From CAZBBC01 sp964489835 (GTDB lineage Bacteria > Calditrichota > Calditrichia > JAJRVZ01): a DNA stretch of 20,091 bases. Shown here one piece after another: positions 13,546 to 20,091 of the stretch. The stretch spans positions 1 through 20,091 of the forward strand of contig CAZBBC010000077.1 in assembly GCA_964489835.1 (NCBI GenBank). The letters run 5' to 3'. Position 1 is the stretch's first letter; each line of letters begins with the position of its first letter. Below the pieces are notes generated by a model that was not told the origin of the DNA, did no database searches, and was given only the letters and a program-made list of their open reading frames with translations. Position numbers and translations under genes: made by a program.

Positions 13546-14592
13546 ATGAAACGACGTCAATTTATCAAATTAGGTGCTGCTGCAGGGGTCAGCTCAGTGG
13601 TTGCCCTTCCGGAAACAAGTCAAAGTTTTATTCAAAAATTGGATATTAAAACACACTCCCCGGTTGTTATATCAAGTGCCAATGGATTAGAGGCAGTCAA
13701 AACAGCCTTTGAGATTATCCAAAGTGGGAAGGATGCACTCGATGGTGTTATTGCCGGCGTAAACCTTCTTGAAGATGATCCGAATGACCATTCTGTTGGT
13801 CTCGGTGGTTTGCCTAATGAGGACGGAATCGTAGAGCTTGATGCCTGCTGCATGCATGGACCTACCCATAATGCCGGAGGAGTGGCTGCTCTGCGAAATA
13901 TCCGGAATCCCTCGAAGGTGGCTCGTCTGGTCATGGAACGTACCGATCATGTTCTTTTAGTCGGTGAGGGAGCGCTGTCTTTTGCGCGCAGGCATGGTTT
14001 TAAAGAGGAGAACCTTTTAACCGATAAGGCAAGGGAGCAATGGCTGCAGTGGCAAGAGAATCTTTCTGAGGATGATGATTGGTTTCCACCCACGGAGAAG
14101 GAAAAATCCCAATCAACGCTTGAGTGGGAGAGAATTACAGGAACAATTAATTGCAACGCTCTTGATTTAGCTGGCAATCTTTCCGGTGTAACCACAACCA
14201 GCGGCTTATCCTATAAGATACCCGGTCGTGTGGGAGACAGCCCTATCATCGGCGCCGGATTATATGTAGACAATGAAGTGGGTGCCTGTGGGTCCACGGG
14301 ACGGGGAGAAGAAAATTTGAAGAATTTAAGTTCATTTATGGTTGTTGAATATATGCGCATGGATAAATCGCCTGAAGAAGCCTGTCTTCTGGTTTGTCAA
14401 CGAATTGTTGATCATGCCAAAGCCCGCTTTTTAAAAGAAAAAAACGGCGAACCAAATTTTAACGTGAAATTTTACGCAATTAATAAAAAAGGAGAATACG
14501 GCTCTGCTGCTATAAAAGGTCCGTACACTTTTTGTATTGGCGATGCCCGCGGAGCGCGGAATGAAGAAGGTGCTTATTTAATAAAATCCTGA
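13546..14592 (+). CDS. Tat-exported N4-(beta-N-acetylglucosaminyl)-L-asparaginase-like Ntn hydrolase
   Basis: 348 aa from the ATG at 13546. AGGAG lies 7 nt before it, while the ATG two codons earlier sits too close to that site. The N-terminus MKRRQFIKLGAAAG is a twin-arginine signal (R3, R4), so the enzyme is exported folded. The body is an isoaspartyl-peptidase/asparaginase-2 fold: LLVGEGALSFARRHGF in the alpha part, then the autoprocessing site before T200 in GTINCNALD. GNLSGVTTTSGLSYKIPGR and VGDSPIIGAG line the active site. Maturation would cleave between G199 and T200 to free the catalytic threonine. Glycosylasparaginases hydrolyse GlcNAc-Asn from degraded glycoproteins; isoaspartyl peptidase activity is an alternative. 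It is a single gene, convergent with the cytochrome gene, with a MITE-like hairpin upstream. Confidence 0.9.
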   Translation: MKRRQFIKLGAAAGVSSVVALPETSQSFIQKLDIKTHSPVVISSANGLEAVKTAFEIIQSGKDALDGVIAGVNLLEDDPNDHSVGLGGLPNEDGIVELDACCMHGPTHNAGGVAALRNIRNPSKVARLVMERTDHVLLVGEGALSFARRHGFKEENLLTDKAREQWLQWQENLSEDDDWFPPTEKEKSQSTLEWERITGTINCNALDLAGNLSGVTTTSGLSYKIPGRVGDSPIIGAGLYVDNEVGACGSTGRGEENLKNLSSFMVVEYMRMDKSPEEACLLVCQRIVDHAKARFLKEKNGEPNFNVKFYAINKKGEYGSAAIKGPYTFCIGDARGARNEEGAYLIKS

Positions 14593-14632
14593 TGTCACAA
14601 TATCATCAGTGCAGTGAATTACAAAAAACGAC

Positions 14633-14965
14633 TTATGGGTGGTTATAGCCTTTACGCGCTATATAACGAGCCAGTTTATTCAGAGTTGAATCCGGGATTT
14701 GGGGAAATGCCGGCATGAATAATTTTCCTTCCCTTACCGCTTCAATAACGTCTCTCCTTGACAAGTTGAAATCAAGTGAATCAGGAAAGAAGAGCCCTTT
14801 TCCTTCTCCTTTTTCGCCGTGGCAAGACACACATGCTTCTGCGAAAATAAGCGCAGGATCCGATGTATCCGGTCGATATGTTTCTGATTGCTTAAAGTAA
14901 AATAAATAAATGCTTAGAACGATCGCAGCCAGGATGATAAAGAAAAATAGTAACCACTTTTTCAT
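14633..14965 (-). CDS. Small membrane-anchored c-type cytochrome
   Basis: 110 aa from the ATG at 14963-14965. A TTG 12 codons upstream overlaps the preceding gene and would put polar residues ahead of the membrane anchor, so I did not use it. An N-terminal hydrophobic segment (about 4-24, WLLFFFIILAAIVLSIYLFYF) anchors a periplasmic class I cytochrome domain. It has the haem-binding CVSCH at 45-49 and a likely axial methionine M84 in LFMPAFPQIP. The domain is short, near the minimum for a monohaem cytochrome c. The gene starts 13 bp after the stop of the EMO/Hdr-like gene and is surely in the same transcript. It may pass electrons to or from that complex. No other electron-transport gene is adjacent, so the partner is inferred. 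Haem attachment would need a maturation system encoded elsewhere. Confidence 0.88.
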   Translation of the reverse strand: MKKWLLFFFIILAAIVLSIYLFYFKQSETYRPDTSDPALIFAEACVSCHGEKGEGKGLFFPDSLDFNLSRRDVIEAVREGKLFMPAFPQIPDSTLNKLARYIARKGYNHP

Positions 14966-14978
14966 ACTATTAGTACTT

Positions 14979-16991
14979 TCATTCTCCAATTCTTTCGGCA
15001 ATTAATTCAGCAATATCATGGACAGGGAGATTAGATTCCAGCTCGTTTCCTGCATCACTGAGCATGGTCATACAAAACGGACAGGATGTACACAAAACAC
15101 CAGCACCGGTCTCTCCTGCCTCCTTAAAACGTTCCCGACGAACAGCTTCTTCCCCTTCCTCTTCTTCTTTCCACATATTACCACCACCGGCTCCGCAACA
15201 AAAACTATGATTACGGATCCGATCCATTTCAAGGATTTGGATACCGGCTGATTTCAGCCCCCGGCGCGGTTCATCATATATTTGATTATGACGACCAAGA
15301 TAGCATGGATCATGAAAGGTAATCTGTTGTTCGGGTGCGTTTTTAATCTTTAATTTGCCATCCCTGAACAAATCATCTATCATTTGAGTATGATGTACTA
15401 CCTGATAGTTACCACCAAACGGTGGATATTCATTTTTAAGGACATGAAAACAATGAGGGCAGGTGGTAACAATCTTTTTTGCCCGGGCCGCATTCAGGGT
15501 TTCTACATTTGACTCTGCCATCATCGAAAACAAATATTCATTACCACTCCGGCGAGCACTATCACCGGTACAATTTTCTTTTTCTCCCAAAACCGCAAAA
15601 TTTACACCGGCGGCATTCAGAATTTTAGCAAAAGCCTGGGCAATTTTTTGTCCCCTTTGATCAAAAGCACCGGCACATCCCACCCAGAATAGTATATCAT
15701 ACCCGGGGTTTTCCTCAACTGTTTTAACACCAAGCCCCGGATAGGCTTTTGCCCATTCCAACCGATCCTTGTTCATATTCCAGGGATTTCCATTTCTTTC
15801 CATTCCGTTAAAAGCGTTTTGTAACTGACCTGGAAATTTTGCTTCCATCAGCACACGGTCACGACGTATGCTGAGAATATCAACCATCGGTTCGTTACCA
15901 ACAGGACAAATTTCAACACAAGCGGCGCAACTGGTGCATGCCCAGAGCGCTGATTCTGTCAGTCCATATTCCAATAAGGTCTGATCGACAGTTTCTCCGT
16001 TAATAAGTTTTTTTCCATTAGCATTCAAGAAATATCGTTTATTAATCTCCAGGGCTGCGGGACTTAATTGCTTTCCGGTTAGATAGGCGGGACAAGCTTG
16101 CTGGCAGCGATTGCACATAATGCATGCATACGCATCTAGAAGTTGGGTTTTATCCAGATGCTCAATCTTTGATACACCAAACTGGTCGTTCTTCTCGTCT
16201 TCAAAATCTATTTTTCCCATCGTTCCCGGGGCAGATCGGATCGGTTGTGTCAAATAATTAATTGGTCCCATGAATAAATGAGCATGCTTGCTTTTAGGAA
16301 AATACGGTATAAATAATAAGATCAAGCCGAGGGCCAGCCAAAAACAAATATGTATCAAAATATCTAACGTTTCCGGGTTAATACCCTGCCAGAAATTTGC
16401 AATTGTGGAAGCCAGAGGTTGCCACAGATCTGCTCCGGAATGGGCCAGGTGAAAACTTTCACCCAGAAACCGAAAACCAACATGAAAAAATATAAAAAAT
16501 CCTACAATAAATGAATCGCGGGCAATTCCACGCCGGGCAGATTCCAGAAGCAATACATTTTCACGAATCTGCAGATCTTTGCTGGCAAATACGAAACGGC
16601 GAATGATTAATATCAAAACTCCAACAATTGCAAATACACTAAAAACATCAACAAACAGCCGGTAAATATTCCCGATGATCCCAGTGCCCAGAAAATGAAA
16701 ATCTAAAACATATGCAGACAGGATATCACCGATATTTACCAACATGTATAAAATGAAGGCCCAGGCAACCAGGCTATGAATTAAACTGATTACTATTCTG
16801 CTCGTTAAAACAGTGTTCTGCAATAAGAAGGCAGATAGGCTTTTTGAAATTCTTGAGCCCAGATTTTCCAAATAAAATTTATCCTGTCCCAGGTGAATAA
16901 CTTTTAACATAACAGAAAAAGAACGCCAGCTCAGGTACACAGATAGACATAACGCCAGAAGAAACGCAATTTTTTCGTAGCTGGTAAGCAT
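14979..16991 (-). CDS. HdrDE-like iron-sulfur/cytochrome b oxidoreductase (EMO-type, ETF:menaquinone oxidoreductase-like)
   Basis: 670 aa. The N-terminal third is a NarI-like cytochrome b membrane domain with about six hydrophobic segments and histidines suited to haem b (ISLIHSLVAW, FFIFFHVGFRF, ILIHICFWLAL). It is followed by two 4Fe-4S motifs, CIMCNRCQQACP (about 289-300) and CTSCAACVEICP (about 350-361). The last third carries two CCG domains of the HdrD/GlpC type. The second has HDPCYLGRHN, SFCCGAGGG and CTSCPFC. In the first, the usual CCG is CTG (ENCTGDSARR) with a following TCPHC. This is the layout of the membrane ETF:menaquinone oxidoreductases, which take electrons from ETF to the quinone pool in fatty-acid or amino-acid oxidation. 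Heterodisulfide reductase-like activity is an alternative. No etfAB is in the window. GGAGAT precedes the ATG. Confidence 0.88.
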   Translation of the reverse strand: MLTSYEKIAFLLALCLSVYLSWRSFSVMLKVIHLGQDKFYLENLGSRISKSLSAFLLQNTVLTSRIVISLIHSLVAWAFILYMLVNIGDILSAYVLDFHFLGTGIIGNIYRLFVDVFSVFAIVGVLILIIRRFVFASKDLQIRENVLLLESARRGIARDSFIVGFFIFFHVGFRFLGESFHLAHSGADLWQPLASTIANFWQGINPETLDILIHICFWLALGLILLFIPYFPKSKHAHLFMGPINYLTQPIRSAPGTMGKIDFEDEKNDQFGVSKIEHLDKTQLLDAYACIMCNRCQQACPAYLTGKQLSPAALEINKRYFLNANGKKLINGETVDQTLLEYGLTESALWACTSCAACVEICPVGNEPMVDILSIRRDRVLMEAKFPGQLQNAFNGMERNGNPWNMNKDRLEWAKAYPGLGVKTVEENPGYDILFWVGCAGAFDQRGQKIAQAFAKILNAAGVNFAVLGEKENCTGDSARRSGNEYLFSMMAESNVETLNAARAKKIVTTCPHCFHVLKNEYPPFGGNYQVVHHTQMIDDLFRDGKLKIKNAPEQQITFHDPCYLGRHNQIYDEPRRGLKSAGIQILEMDRIRNHSFCCGAGGGNMWKEEEEGEEAVRRERFKEAGETGAGVLCTSCPFCMTMLSDAGNELESNLPVHDIAELIAERIGE

Positions 16992-17168
16992 TGGTATCTC
17001 CGTTATTTGATTTGGATATGGTTTATTAACTAAGGATTGTCACCGTTGAATATAATTTTCTGCAAAATCAAAATCAATGGGAATCCTGCTCTATCGAGGT
17101 GATCTGCACAATGTACGGTATAAAATATTTCTATCCATTAAAAGGAGATGTGAGAATAGATAGGAGGA

Positions 17169-18653
17169 TTAATTTTGAAGTTCTTCAATAAAGGAAAGAA
17201 CTAAACGCACGCCAAATCCACTGGCGCCTTCTTTAAGATATTTTTTTGATTTCAGATCATAGGCTGTACCTGCGATATCCAGATGTATCCAGGGAGTTTT
17301 AGTCACGAATGTTTCCAGAAATTTTGCCGCTGTTATACTTCCCGCATCTTTGCCCCCCACATGTTTAATATCGGCAACCTTGCTTTCCAACGGCTTTTTA
17401 TATTCATCCCACATCGGCATTGCCCATACACGCTCATCACATTTATCTGCAGCCTGATGAAAATATTTTAACAAACTGTCATCTTTAGAGAAAATCCCAC
17501 AACATTGATCCCCAAAGGTAGAGACGATTGAACCGGTTAAAGTAGCAAGATCAACCATCCAGTCCGGCCGGAATTTTTTTTCGACAAATGACAATGTATC
17601 TGCAAGTAGCAATCGTCCCTCGGCATCGGTATTAATTATTTCAATCGTTGTCCCATTAAAGGCTCTAATAATATCTCCCGGCTTATAAGCTTTTCCGCTG
17701 GGAAGATTTTCCGCTGCCGGTATTGCCGCAACAATATCAAGTTTGGGTCGCAGGGCAGAAATGGCTTTTAATACCCCGATCACTGCTGCCGATCCCGCCA
17801 TATCATATTTCATCTCTTCCATTTTTCCGGCAGGTTTAATAGATATTCCACCACTGTCGAAAGTAATTCCCTTGCCAATCAATGCTAACTTCTTAGCCTT
17901 TTTCAAACCACTTTTGTATTTAATTATTATCAATGCCGGCGTTTGATCACTTCCTTTTGCCACTGCCAGGAAGGCGTTCATCTTTAGTGATTCAAGTTTT
18001 TTGCCTTGCAACACTTCAACATCTATCGACGGGTCATCACGAAATACAGATCGTACATCCTTCGCCAGTGCCAATGGGGTTAACACATTTCCCGGACGAT
18101 TTGCCAACGTTCGTGCGTAATTCACACCAGTCGCAATTATTTGTATTTTTTTTATATGTTTGGTTATCGTCGAACGATATTCCGAGGTTTTAAAAAGATA
18201 AGTCAGATGCCTGTTAATTTTTGATTTCTTTTTCGCATCAGACTTGAATTCAGAAAATGAGTAGGCAGATAAAAGCAGACCCTCGGTGATAGCACTGGCC
18301 ACATCTTCAGGATTCTGGTTAGGGAGATTAACGATGCAATGAGCGCTTTTCCCTTTTACTTTTTCAAAATACTTATTTATATAAAATCCCGCTTCACGGA
18401 AATCTTCAAGATTATTACCATCATGATGATTTATTGTAATTAAAAGGAGATAGGGAATGGTGGAATTATTCAGAGATATAAATAAATCCTTTTCATCTCC
18501 GGATAAATTAATCTGCGGTATAATGGTTTTGATGTCTGCATTAACTGCATCGGGAAGACAGTTATACGTATGGTGGCTATCCGGGTAGGTTACTAAAATC
18601 AGAAGATCACTTGTTATATTACCCGTATCAAAGGTCTTAACGCTAAATTTCAT
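17169..18653 (-). CDS. pepA: Leucyl aminopeptidase (M17 family)
   Basis: 494 aa from the ATG at 18651-18653. A TTG ten codons earlier overlaps the def gene and is unlikely. The M17 signature NTDAEGRLLLAD is present at about residues 339-350. It is preceded by the metal-binding lysine/aspartate stretch LIGKGITFDSGGISIKP (about 253-269) and DMAGSAAVIGVL. The N-terminal third is the less conserved regulatory domain. M17 enzymes use two metal ions to remove N-terminal residues, preferring leucine, in peptide turnover; some also bind DNA in Xer recombination, with no sign of that role here. The gene starts 7 bp after the def stop codon, without a strong Shine-Dalgarno, so it is probably coupled to def translation. 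Both gene products act on protein N-termini. Confidence 0.95.
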   Translation of the reverse strand: MKFSVKTFDTGNITSDLLILVTYPDSHHTYNCLPDAVNADIKTIIPQINLSGDEKDLFISLNNSTIPYLLLITINHHDGNNLEDFREAGFYINKYFEKVKGKSAHCIVNLPNQNPEDVASAITEGLLLSAYSFSEFKSDAKKKSKINRHLTYLFKTSEYRSTITKHIKKIQIIATGVNYARTLANRPGNVLTPLALAKDVRSVFRDDPSIDVEVLQGKKLESLKMNAFLAVAKGSDQTPALIIIKYKSGLKKAKKLALIGKGITFDSGGISIKPAGKMEEMKYDMAGSAAVIGVLKAISALRPKLDIVAAIPAAENLPSGKAYKPGDIIRAFNGTTIEIINTDAEGRLLLADTLSFVEKKFRPDWMVDLATLTGSIVSTFGDQCCGIFSKDDSLLKYFHQAADKCDERVWAMPMWDEYKKPLESKVADIKHVGGKDAGSITAAKFLETFVTKTPWIHLDIAGTAYDLKSKKYLKEGASGFGVRLVLSFIEELQN

Positions 18654-18660
18654 TAAAATA

Positions 18661-19146
18661 TCAATCGCTAAATTGGCTGGCAATCAGTTTACGCTTTACG
18701 GGACTCAGATAATCCACGAACAATACACCGTCAAGATGATCAATTTCATGTTGCAGCACACGCGCTATCCAGCCGGTAAACTTTTCCGTCTTCGTTTCCC
18801 CTTCCACACTTTGATATTTTAAGAGAATCTCTTCCGGGCGCGTTACATCCTCCCGAACACCGGGTATTGACAGACATCCCTCTTCTAAAATCGATTCGCC
18901 CCATGACTCGACGATAACCGGATTAACAAACACCATCGGTCCGGATTCTTTGTCCACGGGAGTGGTATCCGTAACAAGAAACCGTTTCGATATACCAACT
19001 TGAGGGGCGGCGAGTCCGATTCCATCTGAATTATGCATCACCTCAATCATCTCTTCACTTAAGCGGGAAAGTTTATCATCAAATTCGTCAACTTCTATCG
19101 CCGTTTGCCGCAGAACTTCATCTCCAATGATTTTAATTTTTAACAT
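18661..19146 (-). CDS. def: Peptide deformylase
   Basis: 161 aa. It removes the formyl group from the N-terminal methionine of new proteins. All three family motifs are intact: GIGLAAPQVG (42-51), EGCLSIP with metal ligand C91, and QHEIDH with ligands H133 and H137 and catalytic E134. The length is typical for a bacterial class I enzyme. The ATG at 19144-19146 gives MLKIKIIGDEVLRQTA, a normal start, and an AGGA lies upstream. It leads an operon with pepA. No methionyl-tRNA formyltransferase gene (fmt), its usual partner, is adjacent; fmt must be elsewhere. A promoter-like sequence and two palindromes precede it. Confidence 0.97.
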   Translation of the reverse strand: MLKIKIIGDEVLRQTAIEVDEFDDKLSRLSEEMIEVMHNSDGIGLAAPQVGISKRFLVTDTTPVDKESGPMVFVNPVIVESWGESILEEGCLSIPGVREDVTRPEEILLKYQSVEGETKTEKFTGWIARVLQHEIDHLDGVLFVDYLSPVKRKLIASQFSD

Positions 19147-19180
19147 TTGAAGCCAATTCCTACTTTAAATTGATTCCTTT

Positions 19181-19209
19181 CCTATACATCACCGACCGGT
19201 TATCGTAAA
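19181..19209 (-). promoter_or_regulatory. Sigma70-like promoter for def-pepA
   Basis: On the minus strand TTTACG (19204-19209) and TATAGG (19181-19186) are separated by 17 bp, both 4/6 matches. The -10 element lies 34 bp upstream of the def start codon. Confidence 0.4.
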
Positions 19210-19215
19210 TGAATT

Positions 19216-19235
19216 TATATAATTTAAATTATATA
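19216..19235. promoter_or_regulatory. 20-bp perfect AT palindrome upstream of def
   Basis: TATATAATTTAAATTATATA is its own reverse complement. It sits just upstream of the putative -35 element of def and 6 bp from a second palindrome TACCTCGGAGGTA (19241-19253). It could be a regulator site or an UP-like AT tract. Confidence 0.35.
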
Positions 19236-19356
19236 TCCGATACCTCGGAGGTAATATTAAATAAATTTAATCATTTTCTGCAATAGAGACCAAATCTTTT
19301 GCGACCTCTCGCTGATGTTTCTTTTATTTATACATACTCGGAGTTTTGCTAAAATA

Positions 19357-19383
19357 AAAAGCCCCATAAAATATGAGGCTTTT
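19357..19383 (-). terminator. Intrinsic terminator of the IscA/ErpA-type gene
   Basis: On the minus strand the stem AAAAGCC-T-CATA pairs with TATG-G-GGCTTTT (one internal mismatch) and is followed by a T-rich run. It lies 46 bp after the stop codon of the Fe-S carrier gene. Confidence 0.75.
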
Positions 19384-19428
19384 CCCTTCCGGCAGGTTTC
19401 CCCGGCCTTCCGTAAAAAAATATAGTGA

Positions 19429-19752
19429 CTATGCCTGAAACGAATTACCACATCCGCAGGTCCTGCTTGCATTTGGATTTGTAAATGAAAATCCCGAGCC
19501 ACTCAGGTTTTCTATATAATCAACTTCTAAACCGCTAAGGTAAACGAAACTTTTAGCGTCTACAATTATGCGCACACCTTTATCTTCAAATTCCTGATCG
19601 TTATCTGCAAGTATCATATCTAAATCCAATGTATAATTAAACCCTGAACATCCGCCGCCTTTAATACCCAAACGAAGCGCATGGTCTTCTTTACTTTCAT
19701 TCTTCAGGATACTTTTCACCTTCTCTGCAGCTTTATCTGTTAATGTAATCAT
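19429..19752 (-). CDS. erpA: Iron-sulfur cluster insertion/assembly protein of the IscA/ErpA (HesB) family
   Basis: 107 aa, the usual length. A-type carrier proteins receive Fe-S clusters and pass them to apoproteins. The three conserved cysteines are C35 (GGGCSGFNY), C99 and C101 (TCGCGNSF), with the typical ending FTNPNASRTCGCG. The ATG at 19750-19752 is preceded by GGGAG. ErpA, IscA and SufA cannot be told apart by sequence alone, so the symbol is approximate. The gene stands alone, not next to isc or suf genes, which slightly favours an ErpA-like role. It is relevant to this window because radA (zinc only) is not a client but the EMO-like protein, with several clusters, would be. Confidence 0.93.
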   Translation of the reverse strand: MITLTDKAAEKVKSILKNESKEDHALRLGIKGGGCSGFNYTLDLDMILADNDQEFEDKGVRIIVDAKSFVYLSGLEVDYIENLSGSGFSFTNPNASRTCGCGNSFQA

Positions 19753-19882
19753 TGCTAAATGCTCCCTGCTATTTTACTTATATAATATCCTTTAAAACCA
19801 TCTTTTACTTCATTTTATTTCTAAATATTATTTTTTTTAAAAAAATATTCACTACAGATATACTAAACCTGATCTATCTATA

Positions 19883-19940
19883 AACCACTGAGCACACCCG
19901 TCTGAGCCGGGCAGGCAGAGTTAATTATATGAATTTATTG
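19883..19940 (+). repeat. Degenerate CACAGAG-type repeat split by a GC 20-mer
   Basis: AACCACTGAGCACA is followed by CCCGTCTGAGCCGGGCAGGC (19897-19916) and then AGAGTTAATTATATGAATTT. With the 20-mer removed the flanks read roughly like the start of the 76-bp repeat (AACCACAGAG...CAGAGTATAATTAATTT). The host assignment is tentative; the 20-mer is clear. Confidence 0.55.
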
Positions 19941-19984
19941 TATTTATCAAATACTGAATACATATGTTATCAATATTAAATTAA

Positions 19985-20060
19985 CAGTAATAATTCTTTT
20001 ATCTATTTGTTTTTATTTAAATTAATTATACTCTGAGTTCTCTGTGGTTAATAATTCAGG
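19985..20060 (-). repeat. 76-bp dispersed CACAGAG-type repeat, copy B
   Basis: On the minus strand it begins CCTGAATTATTAACCACAGA and ends ATTATTACTG. It is identical to copy A (4856-4931) at 69 of 76 positions without gaps and lies in the opposite orientation. Confidence 0.85.
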
Positions 20061-20091
20061 TGAATTACAGATTATGTTTATCAAATAAATC

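Larger units (their letters stand above)
19753..20091. other. 339-bp gene-free region with a facing pair of CACAGAG-type repeats
   Basis: It includes the promoter region of the Fe-S carrier gene (nearest 100 bp), a degenerate plus-strand repeat copy from 19883 interrupted by a GC 20-mer, and an inverted copy at 19985-20060. No reading frame is supported to the window edge. Confidence 0.6.

Noticed and set aside
14966..15001. TTG start twelve codons upstream for the cytochrome c gene
   Set aside because: It overlaps the upstream EMO-like gene and would place polar residues before the membrane anchor.
18654..18683. TTG start ten codons upstream for pepA
   Set aside because: It would overlap def, and the ATG at 18653 gives the family-like N-terminus.
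1..20091. tRNA, rRNA, phage, transposase, toxin-antitoxin or defence genes
   Set aside because: I looked in all intergenic gaps and among the reading frames and saw no cloverleaf, rRNA-like stretch, integrase, transposase or known defence domain.

Overview
The window is AT-rich bacterial DNA of ordinary metabolic and housekeeping content. Its intergenic gaps are unusually full of short repeats. A LolA-like envelope protein, a Tat-type secreted hydrolase, a tethered cytochrome c and an ETF:quinone-oxidoreductase-type iron-sulfur protein point to a respiring, diderm-like bacterium. A lineage near the FCB superphylum (for example Calditrichota, Marinimicrobia or KSB1-like) is a guess from gene content and repeat style. 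A 100-N gap shows the sequence is a draft scaffold, probably metagenomic.

Layout. A PD40 beta-propeller protein cut by the window edge (2-643, +) faces a LolA-like secreted protein (653-1402, -). Next on the minus strand come radA (1598-2944), an MBL/beta-CASP nuclease-like protein (3105-4079) and a small membrane protein (4094-4579). A 667-bp gap with two repeat elements and a terminator follows. Then comes a minus-strand thiol/stress cluster: ECF sigma factor (7550 to 6969), zinc-binding anti-sigma factor (6972 to 6724), a degenerate two-domain glutaredoxin/PDO-like protein (6487 to 5816) and a TlpA/ResA thioredoxin (5795 to 5247). Positions 7551-8035 hold a TATACC-type minisatellite and the assembly gap. 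Next is a tight minus-strand operon, yhbY-gpgP-gpgS-glycerate kinase (11707 to 8036), predicted to make the compatible solute glucosylglycerate and handle glycerate. On the plus strand lie an M24 peptidase (12139-13323) and a Tat-exported glycosylasparaginase-like hydrolase (13546-14592). On the minus strand lie an HdrDE/ETF:menaquinone-oxidoreductase-like protein with a small c-type cytochrome (16991 to 14633), pepA with def (19146 to 17169), and an IscA/ErpA-type Fe-S carrier (19752 to 19429).

How the genes fit together. GpgS would join NDP-glucose to 3-phosphoglycerate and GpgP would remove the phosphate to give glucosylglycerate. Glycerate kinase would return free glycerate to glycolysis. 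The EMO-like protein would pass electrons from ETF (not in this window) to the quinone pool. Def and PepA both act on protein N-termini.

The most unusual signal is in the non-coding DNA. Several different intergenic inverted-repeat elements are present, and short GC-rich palindromes sit inside at least three of them. Two of these insert-like 20-mers match at 19 of 20 positions. A 76-bp element occurs twice in inverted orientation about 15 kb apart at 69/76 identity. The gap at 7709-7808 is flanked by an exact 55-bp duplication, which looks like an assembler k-mer overlap. I found no obviously new defence or mobile-gene system.
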